A stretch of 64,000 bases of DNA from Ipomoea triloba (GCF_003576645.1 NC_044919.1:23640165-23704164), one strand, 5' to 3'; numbered from the stretch's first letter, positions 10,315 through 21,280 are shown. The notes: a model not told the origin generated them from the letters alone. Translations and numbers: made by a program.

Positions 10315-10660
10315 GTCATGTACTAAGCCCGGTTAGGTCGGCATAGCTACCATCGGCACTATGAGCCCGAGACCATATCTCGGCATAAGTCCTACATTGT
10401 TGGCAGTTAAGTCCGGTTAGGTTGGCATTACCACCACCGACGTTGTAAGCCCGACTAGATCGGCAACGTATCGCCATCACCAACACAGGTAACCCGGGAC
10501 CAATTCCCGACATTAAGCCCTACGAGGTAGGCAATTCAGCCCGCCAGGTCGGCATCCCGCCTCGAATAAATCCAATCCCTTGATTGGTAAAACCCGATCC
10601 CTAGATCGGCAAAATTCGACATCCCTCTCAAACCGCAAATTCGATCCTTAGATCGGTAGA
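10315..10660 (+). repeat. Internal short-repeat array (AAGCCCGGTTAGGTCGGCA units)
   Basis: Repeated units are built around CCCGGTTAGGTCGGCAT, CCCGAGACC and CCCGATCCCTAGATCGGCA. A reversed counterpart is found at 36,230-36,760 in the larger family member. Confidence 0.8.
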
Positions 10661-10990
10661 GTTGGGACAACCCCTGTAGTCCAAAAGACTGCGCTTAAGG
10701 TTGTACTCTTTTTCCTTGACTAGGATTTTTTCCCGTTGGGTTTCTTCTTAGTCCAAGGTTTTTTAGCGAGGCAACCGGCATAAGTCACAGACTATATAGT
10801 CAGCTTTTGGCCCGAACTTTTCCTCGTTGGCGCTTAAAGTTGTGCTCTTTTTTCCCTGGCTAGAATTTTTTTCCCATTGGGTTTTTTCTTAGCCCGAGGT
10901 TTTTAATGAGGCAACTAGCGTGAGTCGCGGACCATAAGGCCAGTCTTCCAGCCTGACCACTTCCTTGTTGACTCACGTCAAGACTCGGAC

Positions 10991-11007
10991 GGGGGGGGGG
11001 GGCTACT
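10991..11007 (+). promoter_or_regulatory. Polypurine tract of family X copy A
   Basis: A run of 12 G followed by CTACT directly abuts the 3' LTR start TGATAGAG. The larger member has the equivalent CTGGGGGCTACT on the minus strand. Confidence 0.75.
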
Positions 11008-11309
11008 TGATAGAGAATATACCCCGGGTATACGGCCCTAAGTATTTGATACATAGACTGTATACGAATACGGGTGTTGGCCCATCCTATATAAAGGGAC
11101 CTAAACCTACATGTAAAGGACTTTTGGACCTCTCTCCTCTCTCTCTCTAAAAACACCTAATGCTCTCTAGATTCAGGAAGGCTATTCTCTTGATACTGTA
11201 GAAGGGCTATGAATAAAAGGAGCTTTTGGGGTTAAATTCTTGCAAATATTCCAATACTATACATCTCTTGTGATACATACAAAGGATATAGAACAATTTA
11301 GTTCTATCA
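11008..11309 (+). repeat. 3' LTR of family X copy A
   Basis: 302 bp, from TGATAGAGAATATACC to TTTAGTTCTATCA, followed by the TSD CGTTT. Confidence 0.93.
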
Positions 11310-11611
11310 CGTTTCTTATACATCCAACTCCGATTGATATCTCCTATTGTCACACTATATTTAGAATATGGCAAATGAGTTAGTTTATTTGTGCTATAAC
11401 TTAAAGGCTCAAGTCAAAGCTTTAAATAAATAATTTAAAATTGAAAATTCAAAATACTACCTAAAACTAATTAAATATTTTACTAGCTATTGTCACACTA
11501 CATTTACTTATATACTTTAATTTGATAATTAATTTTTTATTTATTGAACATTTTGTTAAATTTGGTTATATACTTTATTTTATTTACTGATATACTTTAA
11601 TTTGGCAATTA
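11310..11611 (-). pseudogene. CACTA transposase N-terminal residues and upstream region
   Basis: On the minus strand 11,345-11,310 reads NRSWMYKKR, the start of the transposase-associated domain. It continues across the retrotransposon into 8,317. Upstream (11,400-11,611) is AT-rich and contains one and a half copies of the ~79 bp repeat that is amplified at 20,990-21,280. Confidence 0.7.
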
Positions 11612-11815
11612 CTCCCTCCGTCCCATTTTATCTGTCCTACTTTCCTTTTTAGTCTGTCCCAAAATATTATCTACTTTCCAAAATTGAACATCATTATTAT
11701 TCTGTTTTTCCAACTTTACCCTTAGAAGGTCTACAATATCTAAGGTATTTATAATTTGCTAATTTTTTTAAAGCAATAATACTCTACAAAGTTTTTAATT
11801 TTCTTGTTGAGTAAC

Positions 11816-11953
11816 ACTTGTGTGAGACTGTCTCACGGGTTTCAATCAGTGAGACGGGTCGAATAATTGATTAATGGGTCGAATTTTTTATTGATTAATC
11901 AAAGATTCGACACGTCTCACAAATTAAGACCCATGAGACGGTCTCACACAAGT
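11816..11953. mobile_element. MITE nested in mariner copy A
   Basis: The 138 bp unit has near-perfect 25 bp terminal inverted repeats: ACTTGTGTGAGACTGTCTCA at the left, against ACTTGTGTGAGACCGTCTCA for the reverse complement of the right end. The interior also pairs (GGGTCGAA...TTCGAC), so the whole unit can fold back. Confidence 0.85.
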
Positions 11954-12772
11954 TTTTTTTTTCTTGCAATGAGGGAAAGCAAACACATACAGAGTACTTT
12001 AATTTATTGACATAAATTTTCATTCTAGATTAATTAAAATTATGTACTCCGTATATTAATAACCACATTTGAATCTGATGCAATTTGAAATTGTAGCTTA
12101 TTTGTTCATCTAACATTATTCTTACTTCCACAGTCATCACCCATACACTACAATAGCCATTCATTTAACATTATTCCTTTTTCCACAGTTATCACACATA
12201 CACTGCAATCATTTGTCATAAACAATACAGAGTAGCATAAAGATAAAAGCACACTCCAAAATGCAAATGCTATAACTAAGGCATTAATGGAGAAAGCTTC
12301 CATTTTAAAAACAAAGTTAAAACTGCCATAAGAAAAATAGCAAAAACTATACTGAAACTTGTACTGTAACTGCAAACTATAGTGTTTAACTGCTTCACAT
12401 AAATTCTTAGGACCTCTGAGCAGAACCTGGACAAATTATGCACAAATTACAGATTAAATAGACTTTTAATCTTCATACATAGTGTTTGAACACAAAGTAG
12501 TCTTCATTAGAATGTAAAGAAAAGATGAACAGAGTACATTTTCCACCAATTACACAATACATAAGCATTTAAATAAAGCATTGCACCCTTACATAGATCA
12601 CATAGATCAATTTATACAAAATGAGCAAAATAAAATACTCTAATCATCAGTGTCTCCTGCCATACACTTAAAGACAAAATACATTACTAAAAGCAATAGT
12701 GCTAGATACAAATGTTCACCAAAAATACAATTACAAGTACACTTCATGCCAAGTAACTTCATTTTCAGTACT

Positions 12773-13740
12773 TTACTGCTGGAGACTTGAAATTGCTTCA
12801 ACTAAGACTTCTGGATCACATGATATAGTGGTAGGTAATAAGCCTTCTCGTGCTAACCTTTGCTTATTTATGTGTGGCAGTTTATAATTGTTCCCTCCGT
12901 TTTGCTTATTTATGTGTGGCAGTTTATAATTGTTCCCTCCGTACTTTTTCATTATGTGTGGCAGTTTATAATTGTTCCCTCCGTACTTTTTCATAACTTC
13001 AACCAGTTTATAATTGTTCCCTCCGTACTTTTTCATAACTTCAACCATACATAGTTGCAATGTTAGGTACTTTTTCATAACTTCAACCATACATAGTTGC
13101 AATGTTAGAAAAACATTACTGAGACTTTCTACTGAGATCTCATTAAAAGCTTTATGAGTAGCAACAACTAGTTCATCCACATTGCGAGGAGCTTCTTGAT
13201 GTTGTAAAGATTGAAGAGCTCTAAAAAAACCGAGATCCAATACATTCATGTCCGGACTATTTGGAGGCTGACAGGTTAAGTGAATATCAAAGCCATCTTT
13301 CTTTGCAGCCTCCAAAAATTCAACATCATTCATACTAATATGTGGCCTTGCATTATCTTGTTGAATATATATAGTCTTGGAACTACTTGGTGGACATTTT
13401 GCTCGTATTGCAGGAAATACATAATCAATCAACCATTTTCTTGTCACTTCTTTATTTACAGATTCAATGGCTTAGTTTCTAAGGTTCCAGCTTCCCGGTT
13501 CTTACTTCTACGCTTAGCTGGTTCTTTATAAACAAATGGGAACATCCCAATTTTCCCATCAAACATTTCATTTCTTTCTAAATCAAACCGAGGGCGAGCA
13601 ACAGCACAAAGAAACATAACTTTTGTTATAAACTTTTTACTTTTACAAGTACGATATGGTTCATCTTCCTCAGGCAGCAGGTAATATTTTTGAGAAGTTC
13701 TTGAGAGGAAAAACCATTTTTCATCTATATGAACGCGTCA
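12773..13740 (-). pseudogene. Mariner transposase, copy A, C-terminal part with repeat stutter and frameshift
   Basis: It encodes the DDE core (IYIQQDNARPHISMNDVEF; CQPPNSPDMNVLDLGFF) as in the intact copy at 18,739-20,058. Relative to that copy it lacks one G near 13,472, which shifts the frame, and has N-terminal sequence lost in the gap. Its C-terminal region carries overlapping repeats of MVEVMKKYGGNNYKLPHINK in a staircase pattern (12,866-13,110). The stutter and the frameshift could be assembly errors. Confidence 0.8.
12866..13110. repeat. Staircase duplication inside mariner copy A
   Basis: Overlapping partial copies of one segment (around GGCAGTTTATAATTGTTCCC followed by TCCGTACTTTTTCATAACTT) are joined so that each copy starts and stops at shifted positions. 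The intact copy (18,830-18,900) has the segment once. Confidence 0.85.
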
Positions 13741-13765
13741 NNNNNNNNNNNNNNNNNNNNNNNNN
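13741..13765. other. Assembly gap (25 N)
   Basis: A run of 25 unknown bases. Sequence on the right largely repeats sequence on the left. Confidence 1.
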
Positions 13766-14167
13766 TTATGTGTGGCAGTTTATAATTGTTCCCTCCGTAC
13801 TTTTTCATAACTTCAACCATACATAGTTGCAATGTTAGAAAAACATTACTGAGACTTTCTACTAAGATCTCATTAAAAGCTTTATGAGTAGCAGCAACTA
13901 GTTCATCCACATTGCGAGGAGCTTCTTGATGTTGTAAAGATTGAAGAGCTCTAAAAAAACCGAGATCCAATACATTCATGTCCGGACTATTTGGAGGCTG
14001 ACAGGTTAAGTGAATATCAAAGCCATCTTTCTTTGCAGCCTCCAAAAATTCAACATCATTCATACTAATATGTGGCCTTGCATTATCTTGTTGAATATAT
14101 ATAGTCTTGGAACTACTTGGTGGACATTTTGCTCGTATTGCAGGCAATACATAATCAATCAACCATT
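13766..14167 (-). pseudogene. Third partial copy of the mariner transposase core
   Basis: The minus strand encodes from IDYVLPAIRAKCPPSSSKT to MKKYGGNNYKLPHI, including QQDNARPH and LDLGFF, without the stutter of copy A. It is joined in a T-run at about 14,167 to CACTA sequence matching 8,165, which is a junction not seen in the other copies. The break at a homopolymer next to an N gap suggests a misjoin. Confidence 0.8.
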
Positions 14168-14315
14168 TTTTTTAGTCCCACCAAATTTTTTAGATTCTAC
14201 AATCACAACAAGGACAAACTATATAATTTTCACCAATTTATTACTTGCATATTTCTCGCAATTTTTACAAACTCTAAAACCCGACCATTAACATATATTC
14301 AAGTGTATTGCGTTT
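14168..14315 (-). pseudogene. Duplicate of CACTA transposase-associated exon
   Basis: It matches 8,165-8,322 with several single-base losses in homopolymers, and ends in the same CGTTT (14,311-14,315) before the second LTR element. Confidence 0.85.
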
Positions 14316-17290
14316 TGATAGGGAATATACCCCGGCTATACGGCCCTAAGTATTTGATACATACACTGTATACGAATATGGGTGTTGGCCCATCTATATA
14401 AAAGGGACCTAAACCTACATGTAAAGGACTTTTGGACCTCTCTCACTCTCTCTCTAAAAACACCTAATGCTCTCTAGATTCAGGAAGGCTATTCTCTTGA
14501 TATTGCAGAAGGGCTATGAATAAAAGGAGCTTTTGGGGTTAAATTCTTGCAAATATTCCTATACTATACATCTCTTGTGATACATACAAAGGATATAGAA
14601 CAATTTAGTTCTATCAAATGGCGCCGTCTGTGGGGGATCGCAACGAAAAGACTGCATTCTCGATCAAAAAATTGTTGTTATCATCTCTTAATCTCTTCCT
14701 TTCTGGTTTTGGGAGTGAGCTTGGTCCGAGAAAGACTTCACGAATTCTTCCATTTGTTGTCCAGCAAGCACTTTGAGAACCTAGATTTCTGGTGCATGGA
14801 AGGAAAGGAAGATCAAATTGTTTGCATGGTTAGCCTAGATGCTCTGCTCCTGTGGTGGATTGTTCATTGACTTCGCTGGTGAGAAAATCAAAGCACGAAC
14901 CACCTATAAAGCATCACCATTGTTATCTACCTCCAGATCAATAACTTCAAACTAACCATTCAACAAATCCAAGTCACATTTTCTTTGCCACCTCATTAGC
15001 TCGGTTGCCGGAGGGACCCAATCGCGTCACCAACCACTGAGAGTTCTTATGCACCTCCCCCCAGCCCATTCATCCAGAAGAAATGCCATGCATGCTGTAT
15101 TTACTCACCTTTTTGGAGTGTTAAAGCAGAGCACAGTACAACCTCAAGCACATTGTTCTATTTCTAGAATGTCAAGTACAGAGGTTCTTGGCCGTTGCCT
15201 TGCGCTCTATATATGCTGTTCCGATCCACAATCAGCAGTAGGGGTCAACAACTCGTCATTAATTTCCTTCAAACTGGGGTAGTTAATGGATTTCCATCCT
15301 GACCCGTTTTGAGCTGCAAAGTGATTGTGGAAGCAAACATAGCATAATGTTTCTTTATCAAACAGCAGAAAAGCTAGAAGCTAGGGAAGGGGAACCATTT
15401 CGCAAATCATCAGTACCTTGTATGAGCAAAAACAAGAGTGTCGTGATGGCTTTGGAATTGGGAGATGGTAGAAATCAAAGATTGCATGCAATCTTATTGG
15501 TGGGATGCATCGGTGGAAAGTGAAAGCAAAGAGAGTGGCAATTAAATGATTAAATTGCATGCAATCTAATTGCTGGAGGTGGTAGTGGAAGGAAAGAGAA
15601 ATGAAATAAGCAAAGTCAAAATGAAAAGAAAAAAAACGCAATGGGAGCAAGGTGCCCGTTACGGTCCTCGGACCGGTCTTTGTGGGAGTAAGGTGCCCAC
15701 CATGGGAGTAAGGTGCCCGTTTATGATCTCCGGACCGATCTTTGTGGGAGTAAGGTGCCCACCACGGGAGCAAGGTGCCCGTTTATGATCTCCGGACCGA
15801 TCTTTGTGGGAGTAAGGTGCCCACCACGGGAGCAAGGTGTCCGTTTATGGTCTTCGGACCAATCTTTTTGGTGTGTATAGTGCCCACGGGAGCAAGGTGC
15901 CCGTTTATGGTCCTCGAACCATTTAATTACGACGGCGTCGGAAAAACTCTACGACCGAAAAGTCAGAAAAAACTATGGTAGTAAGGTGCCCGCTCGGTCC
16001 TCGAACCGAACTATTATGACGGCGGTCGGAAAAAACGCTACGACCGAAACGTCAGAAAAAACTATGGGAGTAAGGTGACCGCTCGGTCCTCGAACCGATC
16101 TATTACGACGGCGGTCAGAAAAAACGCTACGACGAAGGGGCGTTGGGAGTAAGGTGCCCATTCACAGTCATTAAGATCCGCAAACTCCATCAAATGCTCG
16201 AGCCCGCTGTTCGAAGTTGCGACCGAGCGAAGTTGAATTTTAAAGGCTTGTGAATTTTTAATTCACTTTGTAAATTGTACACGACCATGTATATATATTA
16301 GTCATGTACTAAGCCCGGTTAGGTCGGCATAGCTACCATCGGCACTATGAGCCCGAGACCATATCTCGGCATAAGTCCTACATTGTTGGCAGTTAAGTCC
16401 GGTTAGGTTGGCATTACCACCACCCGACGTTGTAAGCCCGACTAGATCGGCAACGTATCGCCATCACCAACACAGGTAACCCGGGACCAATTCCCGACAT
16501 TAAGCCCTACGAGGTAGGCAATTCAGCCCGCCAGGTCGGCATCCCGCCTCGAATAAATCCAATCCCTTGATTGGTAAAACCCGATCCCTAGATCGGCAAA
16601 ATTCGACATCCCTCTCAAACCGCAAATTCGATCCTTAGATCGGTAGAGTTGGGACAACCCCTGTAGTCCAAAAGACTGCGCTTAAGGTTGTACTCTTTTC
16701 CTTGACTAGGATTTTTTCCCGTTGGGTTTCTTCTTAGTCCAAGGTTTTTTTAGCGAGGCAACCGGCATAAGTCACAGACTATATAGTCAGCTTTTGGCCC
16801 GAACTTTTCCTCGTTGGCGCTTAAAGTTGTGTCTTTTTTCCCTGGCTAGAATTTTTTCCCATTGGGTTTTTTCTTAGCCCGAGGTTTTTAATGAGGCAAC
16901 TAGCGTGAGTCGCGGACCATAAGGCCAGTCTTCCAGCCTGACCACTTCCTTGTTGACTCACGTCAAGACTCGGACGGGGGGGGGGGCTACTTGATAGAGA
17001 ATATACCCCGGGTATACGGCCCTAAGTATTTGATACATAGACTGTATCGAATACGGGTGTTGGCCCATCCTATATAAAGGGACCTAAACCTACATGTAAA
17101 GGACTTTTGGACCTCTCTCCTCTCTCTCTCTAAAAACACCTAATGCTCTCTAGATTCAGGAAGGCTATTCTCTTGATACTGTAGAAGGGCTATGAATAAA
17201 AGGAGCTTTTGGGGTTAAATTTGCAAATATTCCAATACTATACATCTCTTGTGATACATACAAAGGATATAGAACAATTTAGTTCTATCA
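14316..17290 (+). mobile_element. Family X LTR retrotransposon, copy B (duplicate of copy A)
   Basis: LTRs lie at 14,316-14,616 and 16,992-17,290, with the PBS from 14,619 and a G-run polypurine tract directly before 16,992. CGTTT is on both sides, the same TSD and the same flanks as copy A. Differences from copy A are mainly single-base indels in homopolymers. Two independent insertions would not share target site and flanks, so this is a duplication, real or artefactual. The internal tandem arrays are retained at 15,645-16,160 and 16,310-16,655. Confidence 0.92.
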
Positions 17291-17581
17291 CGTTTCTTAT
17301 ACATCCAACTCCGATTGATATCTCTATTGTCACACTATATTTAGAATATGGCAAATGAGTTAGTTTATTTGTGCTATAACTTAAAGGCTCAAGTCAAAGC
17401 TTTAAATAAATAATTTAAAATTGAAATTCAAAATACTACCTAAAACTAATTAAATTTACTAGCTATTGTCACACTACATTTACTTATATACTTTAATTGA
17501 TAATTAATTTTTTTTATGAACATTTTGTTAAATTTGGTTATATACTTTATTTTTTACTGATATACTTTAATTTGGCAATTA
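17291..17581 (-). pseudogene. Duplicate of CACTA N-terminal residues and upstream region
   Basis: It matches 11,310-11,611, including the NRSWMYKKR-coding stretch on the minus strand, with small indels, and ends in the TA used by the mariner insertion. Confidence 0.75.
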
Positions 17582-17784
17582 CTCCCTCCGTCCCATTTTA
17601 TCTGTCCTACTTTCCTTTTTAGTCTGTCCCAAAATATTATCTACTTTCCAAAATTGAACATCATTATTATTCTGTTTTTCCAACTTTACCCTTAGAAGGT
17701 CTACAATATCTAAGGTATTTATAATTTGCTAATTTTTTTAAGCAATAATACTCTACAAAGTTTTTAATTTTCTTGTTGAGTAAC

Positions 17785-17922
17785 ACTTGTGTGAGACTGT
17801 CTCACGGGTTTCAATCAGTGAGACGGGTCGAATAATTGATTAATGGGTCGAATTTTTTATTGATTAATCAAAGATTCGACACGTCTCACAAATTAAGACC
17901 CATGAGACGGTCTCACACAAGT
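17785..17922. mobile_element. MITE nested in mariner copy B
   Basis: The same 138 bp fold-back unit as at 11,816-11,953, with ends ACTTGTGTGAGAC and GTCTCACACAAGT. Confidence 0.85.
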
Positions 17923-18738
17923 TTTTTTTTCTTGCAATGAGGGAAAGCAAACACATACGAGTACTTTAATTTATTGACATAAATTTCATTCTAGATTAAT
18001 TAAAATTATGTACTCCGTATATTAATAACCACATTTGAATCTGATGCAATTTGAAATTGTAGCTTATTTGTTCATCTAACATTATTCTTACTTCCACAGT
18101 CATCACCCATACACTACAATAGCCATTCATTTAACATTATTCCTTTTTCCACAGTTATCACCCATACACTGCAATCATTTGTCATAAACAATACAGAGTA
18201 GCATAAAGATAAAAGCACACTCCAAAATGCAAATGCTATAACTAAGGCATTAATGGAGAAAGCTTCCATTTTAAAAACAAAGTTAAAACTGCCATAAGAA
18301 AAATAGCAAAAACTATACTGAAACTTGTACTGTAACTGCAAACTATAGTGTTTAACTGCTTCACATAAATTCTTAGGACCTCTGAGCAGAACCTGGACAA
18401 ATTATGCACAAATTACAGATTAAATAGACTTTTAATCTTCATACATAGTGTTTGAACACAAAGTAGTCTTCATTAGAATGTAAAGAAAAGATGAACAGAG
18501 TACATTTTCCACCAATTACACAATACATAAGCATTTAAATAAAGCATTGCACCCTTACATAGATCACATGGATCAATTTATACAAAATGAGCAAAATAAA
18601 ATACTCTAATCATCAGTGTCTCCTGCCATACACTTAAAGACAAAATACATTACTAAAAGCAATAGTGCTAGATACAAATGTTCACCAAAAATACAATTAC
18701 AAGTACACTTCATGCCAAGCAACTTCATTTTCAGTACT

Positions 18739-20058
18739 TTACTGCTGGAGACTTGAAATTGCTTCAACTAAGACTTCTGGATCACATGATATAGTGGTAG
18801 GTAATAAGCCTTCTCGTGCTAACCTTTGCTTATTTATGTGTGGCAGTTTATAATTGTTCCCTCCGTACTTTTTCATAACTTCAACCATACATAGTTGCAA
18901 TGTTAGAAAAACATTACTGAGACTTTCTACTGAGATCTCATTAAAAGCTTTATGAGTAGCAACAACTAGTTCATCCACATTGCGAGGAGCTTCTTGATGT
19001 TGTAAAGATTGAAGAGCTCTAAAAAAACCGAGATCCAATACATTCATGTCCGGACTATTTGGAGGCTGACAGGTTAAGTGAATATCAAAGCCATCTTTCT
19101 TTGCAGCCTCCAAAAATTCAACATCATTCATACTAATATGTGGCCTTGCATTATCTTGTTGAATATATATAGTCTTGGAACTACTTGGTGGACATTTTGC
19201 TCGTATTGCAGGCAATACATAATCAATCAACCATTTTCTTGTCACTTCTTTATTTACAGATTCAATGGGCTTAGTTTCTAAGGTTCCAGCTTCCCGGTTC
19301 TTACTTCTACGCTTAGCTGGTTCTTTATAAACAAATGGGAACATCCCAATTTTCCCATCAAACATTTCATTTCTTTCTAAATCAAACCGAGGGCGAGCAA
19401 CAGCACAAAGAAACATAACTTTTGTTATAAACTTTTTACTTTTACAAGTACGATATGGTTCATCTTCCTCAGGCAGCAGGTAATATTTTTGAGAAGTTCT
19501 TGAGAGGAAAAACCATTTTTCATCTATATGAATGCGGTCATACATATCTATGAAACTTGGATTATTATGAGACGAACTTGAATCAATCATAGATATGCAG
19601 AACTGTAATCTTACCTTCCGGTTTTCCTCTGTTAGCATAGGCTTGATAGCATTTGAGTGGGATTTCAAAGATCCTTCTTTAACTCTCCGGTGAAGGCTTG
19701 TTTTTGACATGCTTAGTGCACTAGCCATAGAACGAATTGTTGTCCAGCGATTCAAGGGGATTCTAGCAACATCTTTGGGATTAATTGCAATCCTTTTCCT
19801 TCCAACATTACCTGACAAGTTTAAAGAAATATCAACTGGAACACCGTTTGCAACACAAGCAACCCCTTTTTTCCATATTCGACTAACAGTTCTTGTAGAA
19901 ACAGAGTACACATTTGCAACATCTTTAATTGAACCATATTTCACTTTTCCATTCACACTGTGTTTTAGCAAAGTTTCAAAAATAACACTTCTCTTATCCT
20001 TTGAACATCCCGTGCTTAAGTTAACATCATTAGAACTCTCTTCCGGTATAAACTCCAT
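18739..20058 (-). CDS. Mariner-like transposase, DD39D, intact 439 aa
   Basis: The protein would cut and paste the surrounding element and could also mobilise Stowaway MITEs that share its ends. An N-terminal pair of helix-turn-helix-like segments (residues ~40-66, DVANVYSVSTRTVSRIWKKG; and ~90-128, ending KTSLHRRVKEG) would bind the terminal repeats. The catalytic triad is Asp179 (RIHIDEKWFF), Asp302 (YIQQDNARPH) and Asp342 (MNVLDLGFF). The last two are 39 residues apart, the diagnostic spacing of plant MLEs. Length is normal for the family and no stop interrupts it. The start ATG at 20,056-20,058 was chosen because the frame opens there with the expected acidic N-terminus. The gene sits alone within terminal inverted repeats. 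Copy A at 12,773 is a damaged duplicate. Confidence 0.92.
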   Translation of the reverse strand: MEFIPEESSNDVNLSTGCSKDKRSVIFETLLKHSVNGKVKYGSIKDVANVYSVSTRTVSRIWKKGVACVANGVPVDISLNLSGNVGRKRIAINPKDVARIPLNRWTTIRSMASALSMSKTSLHRRVKEGSLKSHSNAIKPMLTEENRKVRLQFCISMIDSSSSHNNPSFIDMYDRIHIDEKWFFLSRTSQKYYLLPEEDEPYRTCKSKKFITKVMFLCAVARPRFDLERNEMFDGKIGMFPFVYKEPAKRRSKNREAGTLETKPIESVNKEVTRKWLIDYVLPAIRAKCPPSSSKTIYIQQDNARPHISMNDVEFLEAAKKDGFDIHLTCQPPNSPDMNVLDLGFFRALQSLQHQEAPRNVDELVVATHKAFNEISVESLSNVFLTLQLCMVEVMKKYGGNNYKLPHINKQRLAREGLLPTTISCDPEVLVEAISSLQQ

Positions 20059-20988
20059 TAGCAGACAAGAACTTTTTTTTTTACTGTAATACAGAAAACC
20101 TCTCTATTGTGAAGTACTCTGAGAAAGAAATCAAAAAATGCTTCCTACAAACACATTATATATACGGAGTACTAAGCATTCTATTGACCATAAGGTAAAC
20201 AAAATAGAGTATTTTAATCTTTAAATGTCATATCAAAAATTGGCGGAAAATTTTGCCGCTATTTTTTCACAATTTTAGTGATCCTACAGCATATATCGAC
20301 ATAAACTACAGAGTAATTTTTCTCTGAGAAGTTCATGGTATAAAAAAGAGTGCTTTGTATAACTATTAAAATTGAGAAAATTGAGTATAAAAAAGTGAAA
20401 AAGAGAGAGAGGGATTCAAAATTACAGATTTTTTTTTTGGTAATCTGTATTTCAATTTGTAGAATTTGAGATTCAACAAAAAAAAAATCAAAAAAAAACC
20501 TAGATTGAAGGAGAACTAAGAATAATTTTTCAAAAGTTTTAATCTTACAGTCACTATTTGTATAAAAACTCCATAGATTGAGTGTAGAACACTAACCTTG
20601 GTATCAATTCCTCAAATTTTTTGAAAGATTGCAGAACCCATGCTCCAATTTCATCAAAACTCCATACTTGTGTGCTGAAATCTCTACAAAATTAGGTGAT
20701 GCATATCTTCAATATCTTCCCATATCAGTATGGCGATGTAGATCACAAAGGTTTCATGGAAGAAATAATTTTAGAATTCTTTTCGGAGAAAAAAATTGGA
20801 ACCAGAGAAGTATTCCGTAAGAATGAAAGATAAAGAGAGAGAAGAAGTGTATGGTGTGTTCTAGAATTCTAGTGGGTTATTGCATGTGAGAAAATAGAGG
20901 GGTAAAATTGGAAGACAAAATTGGAGTACTTGGCTACCTTAAAATTCGTGCAAAAAGAAAAGAAGACAGTGATTGCGGGACTGAGGGA
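20059..20988. other. 5' non-coding part of the mariner element
   Basis: AT-rich, with A-runs and no coding frame of interest. It presumably holds the transposase promoter and leader. No specific signal could be assigned. Confidence 0.5.
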
Positions 20989-20989
20989 G

Positions 20990-21280
20990 TATTTTTTATT
21001 TATTGAACATTTTGTTAAATTTGGTTATATACTTTATTTTATTTACTTATATACTTTAATTTGATAATTATTTTTTATTTATTGAACGTTTTGTTAAATT
21101 TGGTTATATACTTTATTTTATTTACTTATATATTTTAATTTGACAATTATTTTTTATTTATTGAACATTTTGTTAAATTTGGTTATATACTTTATTTTAT
21201 TTACTTATACACTTTAATTTGATAATTATTTTTTATTTATTGAAAATTTTGTTAAATTTGGTTATATACTTTATTTTATA
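20990..21280. repeat. AT-rich tandem repeat, ~79 bp unit, about 3.5 copies
   Basis: The unit TTTTTATTTATTGAACATTT plus TGTTAAATTTGGTTATATAC plus the rest to ~79 bp starts near 20,993, 21,071, 21,150 and 21,230. Further copies lie on the other side of the mariner insertion (17,490-17,580) and in the duplicate at 11,520-11,610, showing that the element landed inside this array. Confidence 0.88.

Larger units (their letters stand above)
8323..11309 (+). mobile_element. Non-autonomous LTR retrotransposon (family X), copy A
   Basis: The element has 302 bp LTRs (8,323-8,624 and 11,008-11,309) that differ at about eight positions by eye. A 5 bp TSD, a primer binding site two bases after the 5' LTR and a G-run polypurine tract directly before the 3' LTR complete the layout. 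The 2.4 kb interior has no gag or pol but contains two tandem arrays. It is inserted in the first transposase-associated exon of the CACTA element. A larger member of the same family is at 35,615-45,825. The PBS type suggests mobilisation by a Ty3/gypsy partner (inference). Confidence 0.92.
11612..13740 (-). mobile_element. Mariner-like element, copy A, cut by assembly gap
   Basis: It starts CTCCCTCCGTCCCATTTTAT after a TA at 11,610-11,611, exactly as the complete copy at 17,582 does, and runs into the N gap. It carries the same nested MITE and a broken transposase. Confidence 0.85.
17582..20989 (-). mobile_element. Complete mariner-like element (plant MLE), possibly autonomous
   Basis: The 3,408 bp element is flanked by TA (17,580-17,581 and 20,990-20,991). 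Termini are CTCCCTCCGTCCC at the left and, reverse-complemented, CTCCCTCAGTCCC at the right, the Stowaway/MLE terminal consensus. It contains one intact transposase gene (18,739-20,058, minus), a nested MITE and about 930 bp of 5' region without other genes. The host DNA is an AT-rich 79 bp tandem repeat within the CACTA 5' region. An intact gene plus matching ends make autonomy plausible, but activity is not shown. Confidence 0.88.

Noticed and set aside
12148..12375. 75-residue hydrophobic protein, repeated at 18,114-18,341
   Set aside because: It lies in the non-coding 3' part of the mariner element and is duplicated only because the segment is duplicated. No known domain.
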